The notes under the pieces were generated by a model that had not been told where the DNA came from, searched no databases, and was given only the letters and a program-made list of their open reading frames with translations. This document shows positions 12,601 to 25,989 of a DNA stretch of 64,000 nt, piece by piece. The position numbers and the translations under genes are program-made. Each line of letters starts with the position of its first letter. Position 1 is the stretch's first letter. Source of the stretch: Terfezia claveryi (lineage: Eukaryota; Ascomycota; Pezizomycetes; Pezizales; Pezizaceae); the NCBI GenBank assembly GCA_015179025.1, contig WHUX01000049.1, forward strand, positions 124,001 to 188,000, written 5' to 3'.

Positions 12601-15600
12601 CACTATCTTAGCCGGGGTTTCGAACTGGCTAATGAAAAATGCTATCAAGACGTAGGCGGCCTGCTTATTCACAATATCCTCTAGCTTGATGTAGTTCCAG
12701 CCAAACTTGATGACGTCCTTCCTAGCTTCTTGGAGGATATTGGAGTGATCCTTGATTAAGAGGGCTGACATTTGGAGCAATTCCATTCTCGAATGGTCGA
12801 GACCCGGAGAAGCATCATCTCCGAGATCTCCCAAATTCGGTCTCCACACTTTGAGGTGAATGGCATCAATCATGCTTTTGTCGATGAGTTTGTGGCCATC
12901 TACCGTCCGAGAGCCTCTTTGAACATCCATGGCTAAAATTGGGTTCACGAGATAATGAAAACCGAAAGTCTTCGTTTCCTGAGTAGTAGTTTTCGTAGCA
13001 TAGATTTCGAGGGCTTTGAAAACCACTTGACGCCAGTATTCCACAGATTGGTTGCAGATAATGTGCTTATAGATGTAATGTGTCAGGATATTACCTTTCG
13101 TCAACCTCCCGGATGTGGTCGCGGCAATGACCTGAAGCAAATTGTAAGTGTTAAGCCAGGGGATTATGAGGAGCCTGAACGTACCTGGAACAGGAAATCC
13201 AAATCATCTTCCTTATAAGTCAGATATGTCGTGAATATTTCCATGAGAGCACCCGTTGCCTGTTCAATTCCTAATCGGACGCCTACTGATAGCGTTTCCA
13301 TTTTTCCTCTAACTTCCATCATTGCCCCCAGTAGCCCTTCTAATAATGCCCTATTCTCTTTCAGCCATTCTTCTGAACCTGAATGCTTCGTAATTGCGTA
13401 AAGTATCTTTATCGTAGATACTACAGATATCGGCTTGTCCTGTTCATTTTCACACCCAATGGACGCCTTAATCAGCCCCGCAACATCTGCCATAACCGCA
13501 TTGCGCAATGGTGTGCTACTCTCGTCCATGAGAAGTTGGGCGAATAGGCGCCCATACTTCATGTCCGCTATATGTACCTGCTCCTTATCTACGACCACAT
13601 TTTGCTCGTTAACCCCAGTGAGATACCTCCAGGCTTCCACAGGGTACCTGTTGATGAACTTGAGCAATGGAGCGCGCATTGGGCTATGCTGTGTTCTCCT
13701 CAACTTCCCTTCCAGGTCAAGGACGATAGAGAACATATCATTCATGAACATTACTGCAGCCGGGGGTAGAAGGTGAAAAATATTGAGGATAGAAGAGATC
13801 ACTCGAATATTTGGCGTCTGCTCCAGAAGTTTAAAGGACAACTGTTGCATGAGGCTCGTTTCTGCGAGATTTTTTAAATGGTCCAAAAGACGGCTTCCGA
13901 TTTCTACCTTAAAGTAATTGGTAAGAAGCTCCAATAATCGCGCTAATCCTTCCAGGCCAGCAACATTCAATCGCTTCGGGTCAGAAAGGTTCATCAGGAT
14001 AGGGCGAAGACCATTCTGAAGTAGATCCTTAGGCAACTTATTGGTTTTTGCGAGTACGCCTTTGAGGCCTGATTCCGCTGCTTCAATAACCTCATTGGAC
14101 TTGCTGTATAGGGACTTGAAGAAAACAGATATTATACGCCCTCTGGTTTGAGATGTAGTGTTGGAAGTCGGATTGCTGAATTCTGGATAGGTGACTGCCA
14201 TGGAGAGCAGTTTGATACAAACGACTCTCAGGTTCAGTACCGATTCAGAAGTTCTATGTTCAGCAACCTTGTTGTTGGAGAGTTGCTCATCATCAGCGTC
14301 AGCCAGTGCGAGGGCTTCAAGGAGGAGGCGGTTCATCTCCTCATTGATATTGATGATATCCGCATTCAGGCCTAAACAGTAAGTGATGGCATCAATATAT
14401 CCGATTTGGACCGCGAAGCTGAGTGCTCGAAGTGGCTTTCCGAATACTGGCATGAGGAGCCTATCCTTGACAGGCTTCATCAATTCGGAAACCTCCACTC
14501 CCAAGATACTAGCGAGGGTGTTGAATGATTTCTGCGCCGTCTCCCGGACATGTTTGTTTGGATTGGATATTTCGGAGACGAGAAGCGCACAGAGATTCCA
14601 TATCTCGGATCGATACTGAGCTAAATCCTCTTTTCGCGCTTGTTTGTTGCACTTTCGGATCACTAAGTCAAGGGTTTCCTGCGCCAGGATTCGAGTGCTA
14701 GCTGGTAAATCTTGAGGCATATCCTTGATAACGTACAGTAGAGCTCGCACGAAATCATGTTGCCTTGCAAGCATCCATTCATCTCCCATCTCGAAACCAG
14801 TAGTCAATTCTCTAATACCAAAGCATCCTCCACTCTTAGGGTACCACTCCTCCTCATAGCAATAGTGACAGAAAGTCTTCGCCATATCCTGGAAGAAAGG
14901 TAGTTTCCCCACGTGTCGTGATTCTCCAAACAAGGCCTCTGCTGCATCGTATATGACCCTGAGGGCTTTCATTCCAGCCTCCCTTACAGCGCCAACATCA
15001 GAGGATAGACAATCGGCAATTGCTTCTGTCAATATACGACTGTCCAGATACACTGGGCCTTCTCCGCTAACGACTTGGAATGGCTGTTGCTTCTGCCTCA
15101 ACTCCATAACAGCTCGTCCCAGCTCTAGAATTGTGAAGTGGCGGCATACATCATACATGAGTGACGATGCCTCCTCTTGGAGCTCTGGAATTGCGATAGC
15201 GCTGAGGCATGCTCGCAGGAGTTTTCGTAACGTCTGATCCTGATCATTCTTCTTAAACACCGGCCTGTTCTTATCGGGGATGGCAACTGCTGTGGTATTG
15301 TCCGCTTCGACTGTACCTTCGATCAGATCATTGGCCTGTAATCGAACTGCGTACATGAAATCGTCTGGTAAATGGTCCACCCCTATGAATAGTTTCAAGT
15401 TTGAGCCTAGAAGCCTGAGCGACTGTCGTTTATAGTACACATCCACCTTCGGATCCACTGCTGACTTAAAAGAAGGGGGCTCTGTAAGTTTCTGAACAGC
15501 CAGGTCGACAGCCCCTAATATTGGAAAGGCACGATCACTTGGAGCGCCGTGGAGCTTGATATTAATACTACAATCATCATCGGCATAATACTTGAAAGAT

Positions 15601-18600
15601 AGCTGTGGAGGATGCGTCAAAAAACGTCGGTTTCTACCGCCAAGTTTCCCAAGTATCCGCAAGGTGGTATGACTATGATGGTGGTGATAGGGGAGTGGCT
15701 TAAGATGATCCCAGAGCGCAGACATCAGATCATCGATTGCGGGCGCCATTATGGGATCAAGGTAATCTGCAGTGAGGTTATCGACGCACAACTCCAACGT
15801 TCGGAGACCCTGATTAACTAGCTCCGGTCCGGCTCTTAATGCTACCACCAGTGGTTTCATGAGATAGTTGAGATGGGGTAGTAAGTTACTCAATCGTGCG
15901 GGGACCGTCAAGCAAAGTTCCACATACAAGTCTCTCTCAACCGTTTTTCGAGCCGAAGTGAGCAACGTGTTCAAGACCTCAAGGAGAACTTCGAGAAGAG
16001 GCAAGATTTCTTTATAGAGATGCTCAAAGCGACCACCGCCTATGCTCCGAAAGAGAGATCGCAGAAGGAGGAAGTAATTCATGGGCTCTTGAGCAGTAGT
16101 CGATAGGCTGATGGATTTGAGGACAATCTGGCCAACATGCGGTAGCAACACTGATTCGTTCTGTGCAGAAAAGAGGGTGACAGCCATGAATGAGAGCTTG
16201 AACAGTCGTAGCAGAATCTGAGAGTTTTTGACATCAGCAGTACCAACCTCCTCGATATGCTCCATCAAAAACTGCAACAGCATTCCACAGAAACTTGGTG
16301 AAGTTGCCTCACTGGCTAAGAAAAACTGAGGAACATGTAATAAAGCTGTATGCTCAAACATCATATCATAAAGGTGGGGTATCTCCGAATGGAATACTTC
16401 ATGAAACGTTGCAGGGTCTATACAGTGAAAAACAGTTGCGAAAGTCTCCAACAAGTCCTTTTCCTCCTTGCTGCTGGGCACCGCAAACGATCCTGCTAGG
16501 TAGTCTGCTGGAGTTGCACCAACTTCCATGGGAGCTTTATCCTGATCCACCCCATAATACCTAAATACATGGGCACCTTCTCGGAATAACTTGGTAATGA
16601 TATTGACCTCCTCGGCACTGAATCCAAAAGCTACCTCAGCCCAATTGGTAGGATTGTGCTCACTCGCTGCTTGCGGAGGATTGCATGACCGAAGTGCATA
16701 CAGCATACTCTTTAAGCCATTCATGAGATTCTTGAACAGGAACTTGTTGTCTAGATATCAGTTAGTACGATCATAGATACGTGGGGTCTTTATTTTGAGT
16801 ACCAGAAACAGGATCTGCCCCTCTCTCCCGTGGATTTGATGTTTTAATAGGGGTCGCTTGGAAGATGTCAATTTCGTCATACTCCTCCTTGGGTTCTTCT
16901 CGGCCATCAATATCCATAGCATCAGTGTCGTTATTTACTTCATCTTTGGCAGCCAGAGCGGTCAATTTACTTTGCTTAACCGCATTATAAAATTGCCTGT
17001 TCATAGCAGCGAATTTCTCTGCTATCGCATCTAGGATCATTATAAGATAGTGCCGAGCTGTTCACATTTCATCAGCCCTATTCTATCAACCGGGGTGATA
17101 ATCAATACTACCTTCTTGCTTGTCAGGAAGCTTTGCGATGTATTCCGCTAAATTGAGCAAGAGTTTCGCACTCATCGTCTGGAAGCTGGTCCCCGGAAAA
17201 TTGTCATGGAGGTTTTTTGTGTAGACTTCGACCGTCCGTCTTATTTGTCCTTCCTTTAAGGACTCTCGAACGTGATGTATCAAATCGGCAAGCATACTAT
17301 ACGCTAATGGTCTATCGAGAAGACATTATGAGACTTAGGTCATTCATTTTGATGGGCTTCCTTACCTCATGGTCTCATATACTGTCAATCCATCTCCAAT
17401 CAGCACCCTCTCATCTAGCAGTTCATCGATCTTCTTAAGAAAAATTTTGCGGAAATTGAAGTTGATTATATGCCTAGTAGCAACCAGCAATTCTTTCCGT
17501 GCCCCGGATCTTTCTCTTGGACAGTCTTTCAATAACCGGACAACGATCTCTGGCAACATTGGCAGGAAATCGGTCAAGAGACCAGAGTATACTCGAAGCA
17601 CATAAGCCAGGAAGGACATTGTCTTCGTGCATGTAATTAGAAAATGCTTAATAGCAGCAGTAGAAGGCGGGATATAATGTGACATACCTTAACTTGTGCA
17701 GTAATAAATTCTCCAAAGGCCACCCGATTCTTGACATTCGGGCTAACTCCAGTGAAAGGACCTTTCCCAATGTTGGCTTTGTGAGCTTCCTCTTGCGGCC
17801 CGGCCTGAAGAAGAAGCATCTAATCACAACGAGGTCAAATGAAGTTCAGCAAGATGACATAAGGCACATACCTCTTTAATCAGCGGCACAAAAGATTTGA
17901 CATTCTTATTGACGCAATTCCGATGTGCTTGGAATAGAGAGACCACTATTATTGGACACTCTGCCAGCACCTTGAAGCTCTGCATCCCTTTGACTAGCAG
18001 CTTGGGTTGTTCTGGGTCAGGTTGTCCCATCATCGGTGAGCCTGGTTTAGGTGAATTGAAATTCGCTGGCTGCCAAAAATAAAAATAAAATGGTCAGTCA
18101 ACTAAACTTAAGATTAAGGGGCAGATGAGATTGAGTCCCTGAATTTGAGGACAGAATAATATTTTAGTTATCACTTACAGTTGCTGGAATAGCTGGGGTT
18201 GGTCCAGTGTTAGGATTATCAAATGTATCCTTCACCGCCTGTGGCATCTTGCTGAACATCTCTTGTATTAAATCCAAAAACGGCTGTACTTGATCTGCCA
18301 ATTCCTTCTGGTAGTTACGTTGAAAGTCCATAATGGTTTTCATGCAAAGAACGGCATTGTCCTCGTTTTCTATCCGCACCAGATCCATCAAGAGTTTCAT
18401 CAGCTCAACAGCATAACGTTCAAGACATTCGGGTGGTTGAAATGGGAGTCGATGTATAATATCGAGGATGCAGTTCCGTAGTTTCTGATTTGTTTATTAG
18501 TCATGTATCAAAGAACGGGTAAGGTTGCCATACTTGCTCGGGGGAGCTGCTGGAAAAAACCGGAGGCCCTTTCAATATGGTCGTGAAGACTGGGATCATT

Positions 18601-18803
18601 TTTGAAAGAAATTTGGGATACTCTTGACCCTGATACATATCAATTGTATCTCGGAGATCCGTCGCAATTTGCAGCTTCAACTTTGTATCTAGAGACTGTC
18701 AGCATAGGTTCATAGGTCTCCAGTATTACTACCAACCAATTGATGCATCCCCCAGCCTGGCGGCGTAAACGTCCACCGCAGCGTGGGCATTTCCGCCAGC
18801 CAT
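6605..18803 (-). CDS. tra1: Tra1/TRRAP-type PIKK pseudokinase scaffold (SAGA/NuA4)
   Basis: Largest gene in the window. Fifteen exons sum to 11,397 nt and 3798 residues, close to yeast Tra1 (3744): 18803-18737, 18688-18534, 18484-18179, 18069-17872, 17819-17688, 17622-17366, 17311-17112, 17057-16803, 16750-13185, 13131-8830, 8774-8600, 8550-7934, 7883-7681, 7626-7329, 7270-6605. Tra1 is the activator-contacting subunit of the SAGA and NuA4 acetyltransferase complexes. Helical repeats fill the first two thirds (for example [17 protein letters not shown]), followed by a FAT region and a PI3K-like domain from about residue 3410 ([14 protein letters not shown]). Kinase motifs are absent: [16 protein letters not shown] stands where an active PIKK has its catalytic-loop Asp, and [12 protein letters not shown] where DFG is expected. 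This loss is characteristic of the family. It ends with the FATC-like WMPYL tail. Confidence 0.97.
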
Positions 18804-20224
18804 GGGCTCTAAGTGCCCGCTCCCGATGATAGCTAGGTATTATAAGATAAAGCTATATCACTGGTACAAAGCAGTCCTCTGGATATTTCCTGCTTAAACT
18901 GTCGAAAGTACTAGATAGTATGAGTGCGAGAGTTTTGTACGTCAAGCAAGCTTCGGGTCCTACGACTATGTGCGACCGTGTGCGACCGTTCTTCGGAAAG
19001 CGACCCAAGAGTGTTGCTGATTGATAAACAACGATGGACAAGGTAGATAGAAGGCTAGAAGGTACCGTTTGCGGCCGTAAACGTTCGATAACAATTTTGT
19101 AATCGGAGGCAGCAGGGTTATGTCTGGCTTCAAAGTTGAGTGCGGGATGGGCTTCTTATCCTACGGTGCCAAGCATCAATCTGATTGGTTGAGCTCATTG
19201 AAGCGGTTTAAACAAGCTGGCACTCACAAAGTGAGACATTCTGCCTACCATTTACTGGGGCTAGTGCAAGCCAGACTACCTCCTACCCTTCTAGTGACCT
19301 ACTGATATTGATTAGACGTGGGTTTAGTCTGGTTGTACCTATCATCGTACCCAGAAAACAGAACGCGTGGACATATGACAGAAAGAAATTAATTTATGAA
19401 GAAAAACAGCACAAGTGTAGCAATTCTCATCCTTTTTATTTAAACATAAGCATAGAAGACAGTTCAATGGGTAAGTATTTAGTATGATTCGTGCACTCTG
19501 ATTTCCTAAATTGTAAGAAAATGGAAGTTACATTAGTGGAATTTCTGAATCTGTGGCGGACAAGTTTTTTTTGAAAACGGGCTACAGAGTCAATTGATTA
19601 CATTGTTTTTTGCGCCTTTAAACAAAGGACGGTAAGTTCAGGGTAACGGTTAATTTAAAGCTTTAGGAATAGTGATTTTATATCTTTGGTGTTTTTTTAC
19701 GGAAGCGGGCTCCGAAATTGAGGTGTTGCCCTGCTGCACTGCATGATAGTAAGTGATAAAGTACCCAATTGTGATTGGAGGAAAGCATGAAAGAATGAGG
19801 GATTAAAGTCATAATTCTTTGGATATTTATGAGATTTTTTCTTGTTTCCCATATCTCTAGCTGCACAAATCTGTGATAAGGCTACAGATTTTTTGACTCA
19901 CTGCCAGATGAGAGGAAACTTCAAACAAAAAACACATGTGACAGTTACCCTGAACCAGAACACCTGTCATCCATGTCTCGATCCGAACGGTGTGTTTATC
20001 AGGAGACACTATTTCAATAAAAAGTTACAATGACTATTACTCCACTGCAAAGTCTAGACTCTACATTACATTTGCTAAAGATTCAAAACTGCGGCCTTAT
20101 TGATACGGGATAAGTGTACGTAAACCAAATTAGCGTTAATCAATCACGACATTTGCATAAAGTATATAAACAAGATTTGTATACTCATATGCACTGAAAG
20201 CACGCAAAGATTATACTGCAAGAA
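18804..20224. other. Intergenic: TRA1 promoter and TFIIIC-subunit 3' flank
   Basis: 1.4 kb between the TRA1 start and the stop of the next minus-strand gene. The first 370 bases upstream of TRA1 have no ATG on the minus strand, as expected for a 5' leader. A direct repeat TGTGCGACCG x2 occurs at about 18969-18988. The distal half is AT-rich. No gene was recognised. Confidence 0.6.
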
Positions 20225-22411
20225 TTAGGCCTCATCTTCAGAACTTGCTTCCAATATGTCAAATCCACCTTGAAGCGGCCGGTCATCATCCCTTTCTCCT
20301 ATAAAATAATATACTTAGATCGAATAGGTGACCAGAACATGGGACGGACAAAAGTTACCTTGTTCACTCCCTTGCTTCATGAGTTCCAGCATAAATTCAT
20401 CGACTCGCCGATCAACAGTTTCTGCCGTCCACTCGCTTTCTAACACAGCTGCACCTTCCTCAACTTCATCCCCCTCATCCTCCCGCTCGTCTACAATGGT
20501 ATCCGGTGCATCAATAGTGCGACTCTCTGCTTGTTTTGATAATGCAGCACGGCGCTCAATCTTCTTCTTCCTTTGCTTTCCAATACTCTTTGGATTTTGG
20601 TTGCCCTCCTCATCTTCATCGCTACTCTCCTCCAGGATTGAAGCAATCTTGGCATCGGACTCCGGCCCAGCGTCATCTTCAACCAGGGCCCTTATTTTCT
20701 CACGCATAACACCCTTGATCTTTATCACTGTTCCTGAACGGTACCAGCCATCCCTAGGCTTTAAAATGTCAGTTCCATCACAAACCACAAAAGCAATATT
20801 TCCTCACATGACATGTCTTCCGCAATTTATTCCGATCAATCAAGTTCCTCAGCAGTGGATCGGTGATATCACAGAGTTGAAAGCACCTTCCATCTTTGAC
20901 CAAGGTCTTTCCATCGAAGAAATGGCTTCTGTTATCGCGGGTCTTCTTGCCACTATCTACCTCAAACTGAAAAAACAAGCTTTGATACTGACGATATTTT
21001 GAATCTGTCCTCGGATCAATGCCATAACTGACACAGGTATCTCTCCACGGCCCTGCTCGCCACATGTACGCCACATGCACCATGGAAAACCTTATCATTG
21101 GATGTAGATGAGCCGGGAAATTATTCACAAGAGCTCGCCGAGTCCAGATTGGGCGTTCAGCAAAAAGTGACTTAAGACGTTCAACACAGGACCGTGTAAA
21201 ATCATCCATGGTGGAGATATCGGGTGTATTTTCAGGTGGAGCGGTTGGTATATCTGTGGCGTTTATCTGAACCATAGTTGTAAGGGTTTTGGGGGCCGCT
21301 TGAAGATTGAGTAACGTAGCCTGTCCATCAATGATAGCCTTTTTGATCGCTGGGTTCTGATGATAGCTAAGGACGGCTTATGAGCGGGATTTACAATTGT
21401 GGGGAAATGTGGTAACATACTGATATAGATGTGGAATGACCGTTTTGGAGAACAAAGGTGGCGGGGGGAGATCGACATGCTGTAAAGATTCATCTGGGTC
21501 AAGGTTGAACTTTTTGATCTTCTCATCTAACGACATGTAAGCTGCTTGACCAAATTAACCAGCACGGGCTCACGTACAATTACAATCTAATAGATTATCC
21601 ATAAACTTCTTTGCAAATTGCGATTGCATCGTAGAATACTGGAAATCGGCAATGTCTGTGCACTGCTGTGGTCAGCTACCTACTAATACATCGAGACAGA
21701 GAACTTGGTGCTATAACAACCTCTGAATCGCACTGTGCTGCTAATGGTACCCAGAGCCTCGACTCTATAATTTCCATTGCTTTTCTCCAATTTGTCATAT
21801 AATGACTGTGCCTCTGAACTCACACATCGGCCGCCCATTGGCGACATATCCTCGCTCTGGTTGGTTGGTTCCTTCTCCGTCTGCGTCTTACGCTTGCGCT
21901 TGGGGATTGAAATTTTCAGGAGTACGTTGTTAGTTGGGACAGTACGCGAACTGATGGAATGCTGAAATGGGTCTTCAGGGCGAAGTCGCAGCTTTAAACC
22001 AAATTCTCCATTTGTTTCGACCAGCTAACAGTATTCGTTTATCAGTCTGTACTCCCAACGACGACGGCACGAGAGTGCACCGTATATGCCTGTACTTTAT
22101 ACGAACAAATTGATGCTCTGGTGGTGCATGACTGTTACCTTAGCCAAAGATCTTTTTCCCCCAATCGTCGTAATGGCCCTGTCAACATTTTGGATTTTTG
22201 CAGGATGCTCAATGCAAATGTACTGCCTGTTTGGAATTTTGAACCACGGTGCAGGGTCTGATGCACGGTCTCGGTCAGATTCGCGGGCGGGGCCATGCGT
22301 GCCAGAGGGGCGGTCGTGCTGCTGAGCGGGAGGTTTGGATCACTGCATACTTATCGATACGGAATTCTGTCTCTAAGAAATTCTACTGACGAAATGGAGA
22401 ACGGGGCCCAT
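20225..22411 (-). CDS. tfc1: Transcription factor IIIC subunit, Tfc1/Sfc1/GTF3C5 family
   Basis: A subunit of TFIIIC, which binds internal A/B boxes of tRNA genes for RNA polymerase III. Exons: (22411-22391, tentative), 22321-22139, 22024-21721, 21655-21578, 21541-21421, 21366-20808, 20758-20359, 20298-20225; about 579 residues, in frame throughout. Family landmarks: IEHPAKIQNVDRAITTIGG near the N-terminus (dimerisation part), then LYHYHQNPAIKKAI, RPIWTRRALVNNFP, AYMWRAGPWRDTCVSYGIDP and HPRDGWYRSG of the DNA-binding half, as in human TFIIIC63. The C-terminus is acidic (EESSDEDEEG; final ASSEDEA). The first exon is uncertain: the second exon has no ATG in frame, so I joined ATG at 22411 through a weak GTCAGT donor to the AG at 22322. 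The open frame extends to 22684, so the protein could be up to about 90 residues longer. Confidence 0.88.
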
Positions 22412-23268
22412 ATATTCGCCCCACAGTATTATTGAGTCTTGATTTGCCACGGCTAAACCCCCCGGGATTTTCGTCTCAGAGGCCAGGGACCGCCAGAGTT
22501 TCGTTCGTTGGACCAGGTCAAACCAATGATTGGACGCGCATCTTGACAGCTTGACGTCCCCACCACTCCAATTCACATACCCAAAGATCGCAGCACCAAC
22601 GTCGTCTTTCACATACGACACAGCGGAGGCGGTAGTGAGGCACGTAGTGACGAAACTCGAGCATTCCGTTGCCGTAGGGTTCATTATTCATCGTCTGCTA
22701 GGTATAACTACGACATCGCACAAGAGCATGGTGGTATTTTCCGCACTTCCTTTAATTAATTTTCTGACTGATTAATTTTCTGTCCCGCGTCCTTGCTTAT
22801 TTATGCATTCTTATGGTTGAATATGCACCATCACCTTAACCCCTTACAACCTCTCTGCCCCCTCCTCGAGCTCCCGAACAACAACAAATCAACCTGACAC
22901 CCCCCAGCAACGTTAATCACGGAGCCCTATCTAGGCCTAACCCTCTTACTGCTCCTAACCCAGTGTCAACTCTAGTTTTAATACACCTCTACCCCACGAT
23001 CATCAGTAATAACATTCCTAAAATCCATCCAAGCACTACGTCCGATACTCCACTTCGCTACTTCACTTCCGCAAGAACCATACCCCACATCCACGATTGG
23101 CGTACTGCATGTGCTGTGAAATTCAGAGCATCCTCATCTTCTATTCCCCCTAAGACTGTTTACCCCCAAGAGCCGTCGCCAGATTGTGTGCGTGCACAGT
23201 TAATACATAATAAACAACCCGAGAAGTGAGAAGGGCATCGGCAGCTGCTTAGCCGGAATTGATAAAGA
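22412..23268. other. Divergent promoter region, TFIIIC subunit / B56
   Basis: Spacer between two divergent genes. The part nearest the TFIIIC gene (22412-22684) is an open minus-strand frame that may be additional N-terminal coding or leader. The rest is pyrimidine-rich on the plus strand from about 22830 to 23160, upstream of B56. No other gene was recognised. Confidence 0.55.
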
Positions 23269-25989
23269 ATGAAAGGGATACGACAGAGGGTAGTCCATCC
23301 AAATATTTCAGCCTCCTACATGCAGACTATTTATTGAGACATGCAACCTGCTAACTTGGATAATTGAGTTCGAACAGTTATCTGGGAGGAAAGACTCGAA
23401 GAGCTCGTCATCAAAGAAGAAAGACTCAAAAGAGTCAAAGGATCAATCCGCTTCATCGTCACAGGCGTCCAGCCAGGTTTCCCTGGCAGGTGGTAGTAAC
23501 TCAAGGCCAGCAGAGAATGGAGATCAGGCTCACGGTACAGATCACCATAGAGGCAATCACCTGCAGGGTGGCCCACCCGGTGGAATGCCTCAAGCCCCTA
23601 CACCACCGGTGGCACTAGCATCTTCACCTCAGGCTCTAGCCTCACAGCTGCATCAACAAGGCAATGCAGCCCCGGGAAGCTCTTTCAGTGGACGTCTTAT
23701 TGCGCCGTCGGTCGTTATCAGTCCCTCGGCCAACCCAGTATGCTCCTTCCTCCTGCTGGGCCCGAGATGTTGCGACGCCAGCTAACGTATAACTACCCCG
23801 GATAGCATCCTGCTCCCCCTGGCGCCGCAGAAACGATGCCCGGCGACTTGATCCAGCCCCGAAGGCCCGGCGCATTTGACCGGCTTCAGACCACTCCAAG
23901 GGATGTTGCCATTCCTGAAGGCCTCAAAACGCCCAAGAGACAACATAGCTCGAGGTTTGATATTTCCGAGAAAAGGGAATTGGAAAAGTTACCCAACTTC
24001 AATGGTGAGCTCGCTCTCTCACCTTGGCCTATATATAGATTCTCATTAGATGTATAGAGGTACCTCCTGCAAAACGGCAAGAGCTATTCCTCCAGAAGCT
24101 TGAACAATGCAACGTCATATTTGACTTCAATGACGCCTCTGCCGACATGAAACCGAAGGAAATCAAGCGAGTTGCATTGCACGAACTACTCGAATATGTC
24201 TCCAATAACCGTTCAGTTATCACAGAGCCAATGTACCCTAAAGTGGTGGAAATGTTTGCAAAAAATCTGTTCAGGCCTATCCCGCCCCCAGTGAATCCAG
24301 TTGGAGACGCATATGACCCTGAAGAAGATGAACCAGTTCTAGAGGTTGCTTGGCCTCATATTCAAGTGGTCTATGAGTTTTTCCTGAGATTCATTGAGAG
24401 CCAGGATTTTAATACCAATATTGCTAAGCAATTTATTGATCATCATTTCGTGTTGTCGGTATGGAGTACGTCTTTCGCTTTATTTAGGAATGCATCTAAC
24501 CAAATTCCCCGCAGCTACTTGAACTGTTTGATTCTGAGGATCCAAGAGAGCGGGATTTCCTGAAAACCACATTACATCGAATTTACGGCAAATTTCTTAA
24601 CTTACGATCTTTCATCCGCCGCTCAATCAATAATGTTTTCTTCCAATTCATTTACGAGACCGAGAGATTTAATGGTATCGCGGAACTGCTCGAAATTCTG
24701 GGTAGTATTATCAACGGCTTTGCATTACCACTAAAGGAGGAGCATAAGCTGTTCTTGACCAGGGTATTGTTACCCCTGCATAAGGTCAAGAGCTTGAGCA
24801 TGTACCATCCTCAGCTTGCCTACTGTATTGTGCAATTTTTGGAGAAAGATGCCGCTCTCACAGAAGAGGTATGGACATATAAACGCCTGCTCACGTGACA
24901 CTGGCTGACAATTATGCGCTAGGTTGTCCTTGGACTATTAAAGTACTGGCCGAAGGTCAACAGCACAAAGGAAGTTATGTTTTTGAACGAGGTAGAGGAT
25001 ATTTTTGAGGTCATGGACCCTGCGGAATTCGCAAAAGTTCAGGAGCCCCTTTTCGTGCAATTGGCAAAGAGCGTTGCCAGTCCGCATTTCCAGGTTGCTG
25101 AAAGGGCACTGTATTTCTGGAATAATGAATATTTCTGCAATCTGGTCAGTGATAATGTGGAGGTCATATTGCCCATTATGTTTGGACCACTATACGAGAA
25201 CTCAAAGGGCCACTGGAACAGGTAAGGGCCACTACCGCGTGTGGTTTAGATCACAGCCTAACAGTGCTTCAGGACCATTCACGGTATGGTGTATAATGCC
25301 ATGAAGCTCTTCATGGAAATTAATCCAGCTCTTTTTGACGACTGTTCCTCCAAATACACTGCGGACCAAGAGGATGCACCAGCACGTTTAGTACAGAGGC
25401 AAAACATGTGGAAGATGCTCGAAGAGCAAGCTACCCAAGAACGGGAACGGAATGCTCAACAAAAATCAACAACACCTGCTGCCCGTGGAGGATCTCCTAT
25501 GATGATGGATGACGATATCCGAAGCCAGGATAACCAACGCAAGATGGATGCTTTAAAGATCCACGATTCAGAAGGAAAGAAATCGGTAGGTTGATCTGTC
25601 CAAGCTGAAGCTTATATTGCGGGTATTCGACGGTCTGGGGCATTGGGGCAGGCGAAAATGTTAGATGAGATGTTGGAGGCATGCTATAATATGTGAAGTT
25701 GGCTTGTCTTTCTGGGGTTACAGTTCTTTGTTTTTGTTTTTGTATTTCCGTTTATTGTTGTTCATATACTGGCCAGTATTCGGCGTGCGCGTGCTTGTTT
25801 CTGACTTATCCTTTTTTTCAACTTAAGAGACGACATCATCAGGATCGACCACATAACAAGTCTCGGTCAAGAAGTGGAAGTGCAAGCGGCGAGCATGAGA
25901 GAAGCCGGGCGAGAAGTGGAAGTGGTAGCGGTGGTTCTGGTGGAGTGCCTTCTGCAATGACTCCAAGGCATCACTCTAGACCTGGTTGA
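23269..25989 (+). CDS. rts1: PP2A regulatory subunit B' (B56 family; Rts1/Par1-like)
   Basis: B56 subunits direct protein phosphatase 2A to substrates. Exons: 23269-23289, 23378-23737, 23806-24004, 24058-24458, 24515-24868, 24923-25221, then 25273 onwards. Exon 1 encodes only MKGIRQR and joins the Lys/Ser-rich [20 protein letters not shown] tail region. The B56 fold follows ([80 protein letters not shown]). Two ends are possible. Reading through gives KKSVG and a stop at 25594 (651 residues). Splicing a 242-nt intron (25586-25827, GTAGGT...TTAAG) continues in frame to 25989 (702 residues) with an Arg/Ser-rich tail. The span given is the longer form. Fungal B56 subunits act in stress response, septation and mitosis; which applies here is unknown. 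Confidence 0.93.

Noticed and set aside
22373..22684. 103-codon minus-strand frame as an independent gene
   Set aside because: It abuts the TFIIIC-subunit exon in a compatible phase, so it is better treated as a possible N-terminal exon or leader of that gene.
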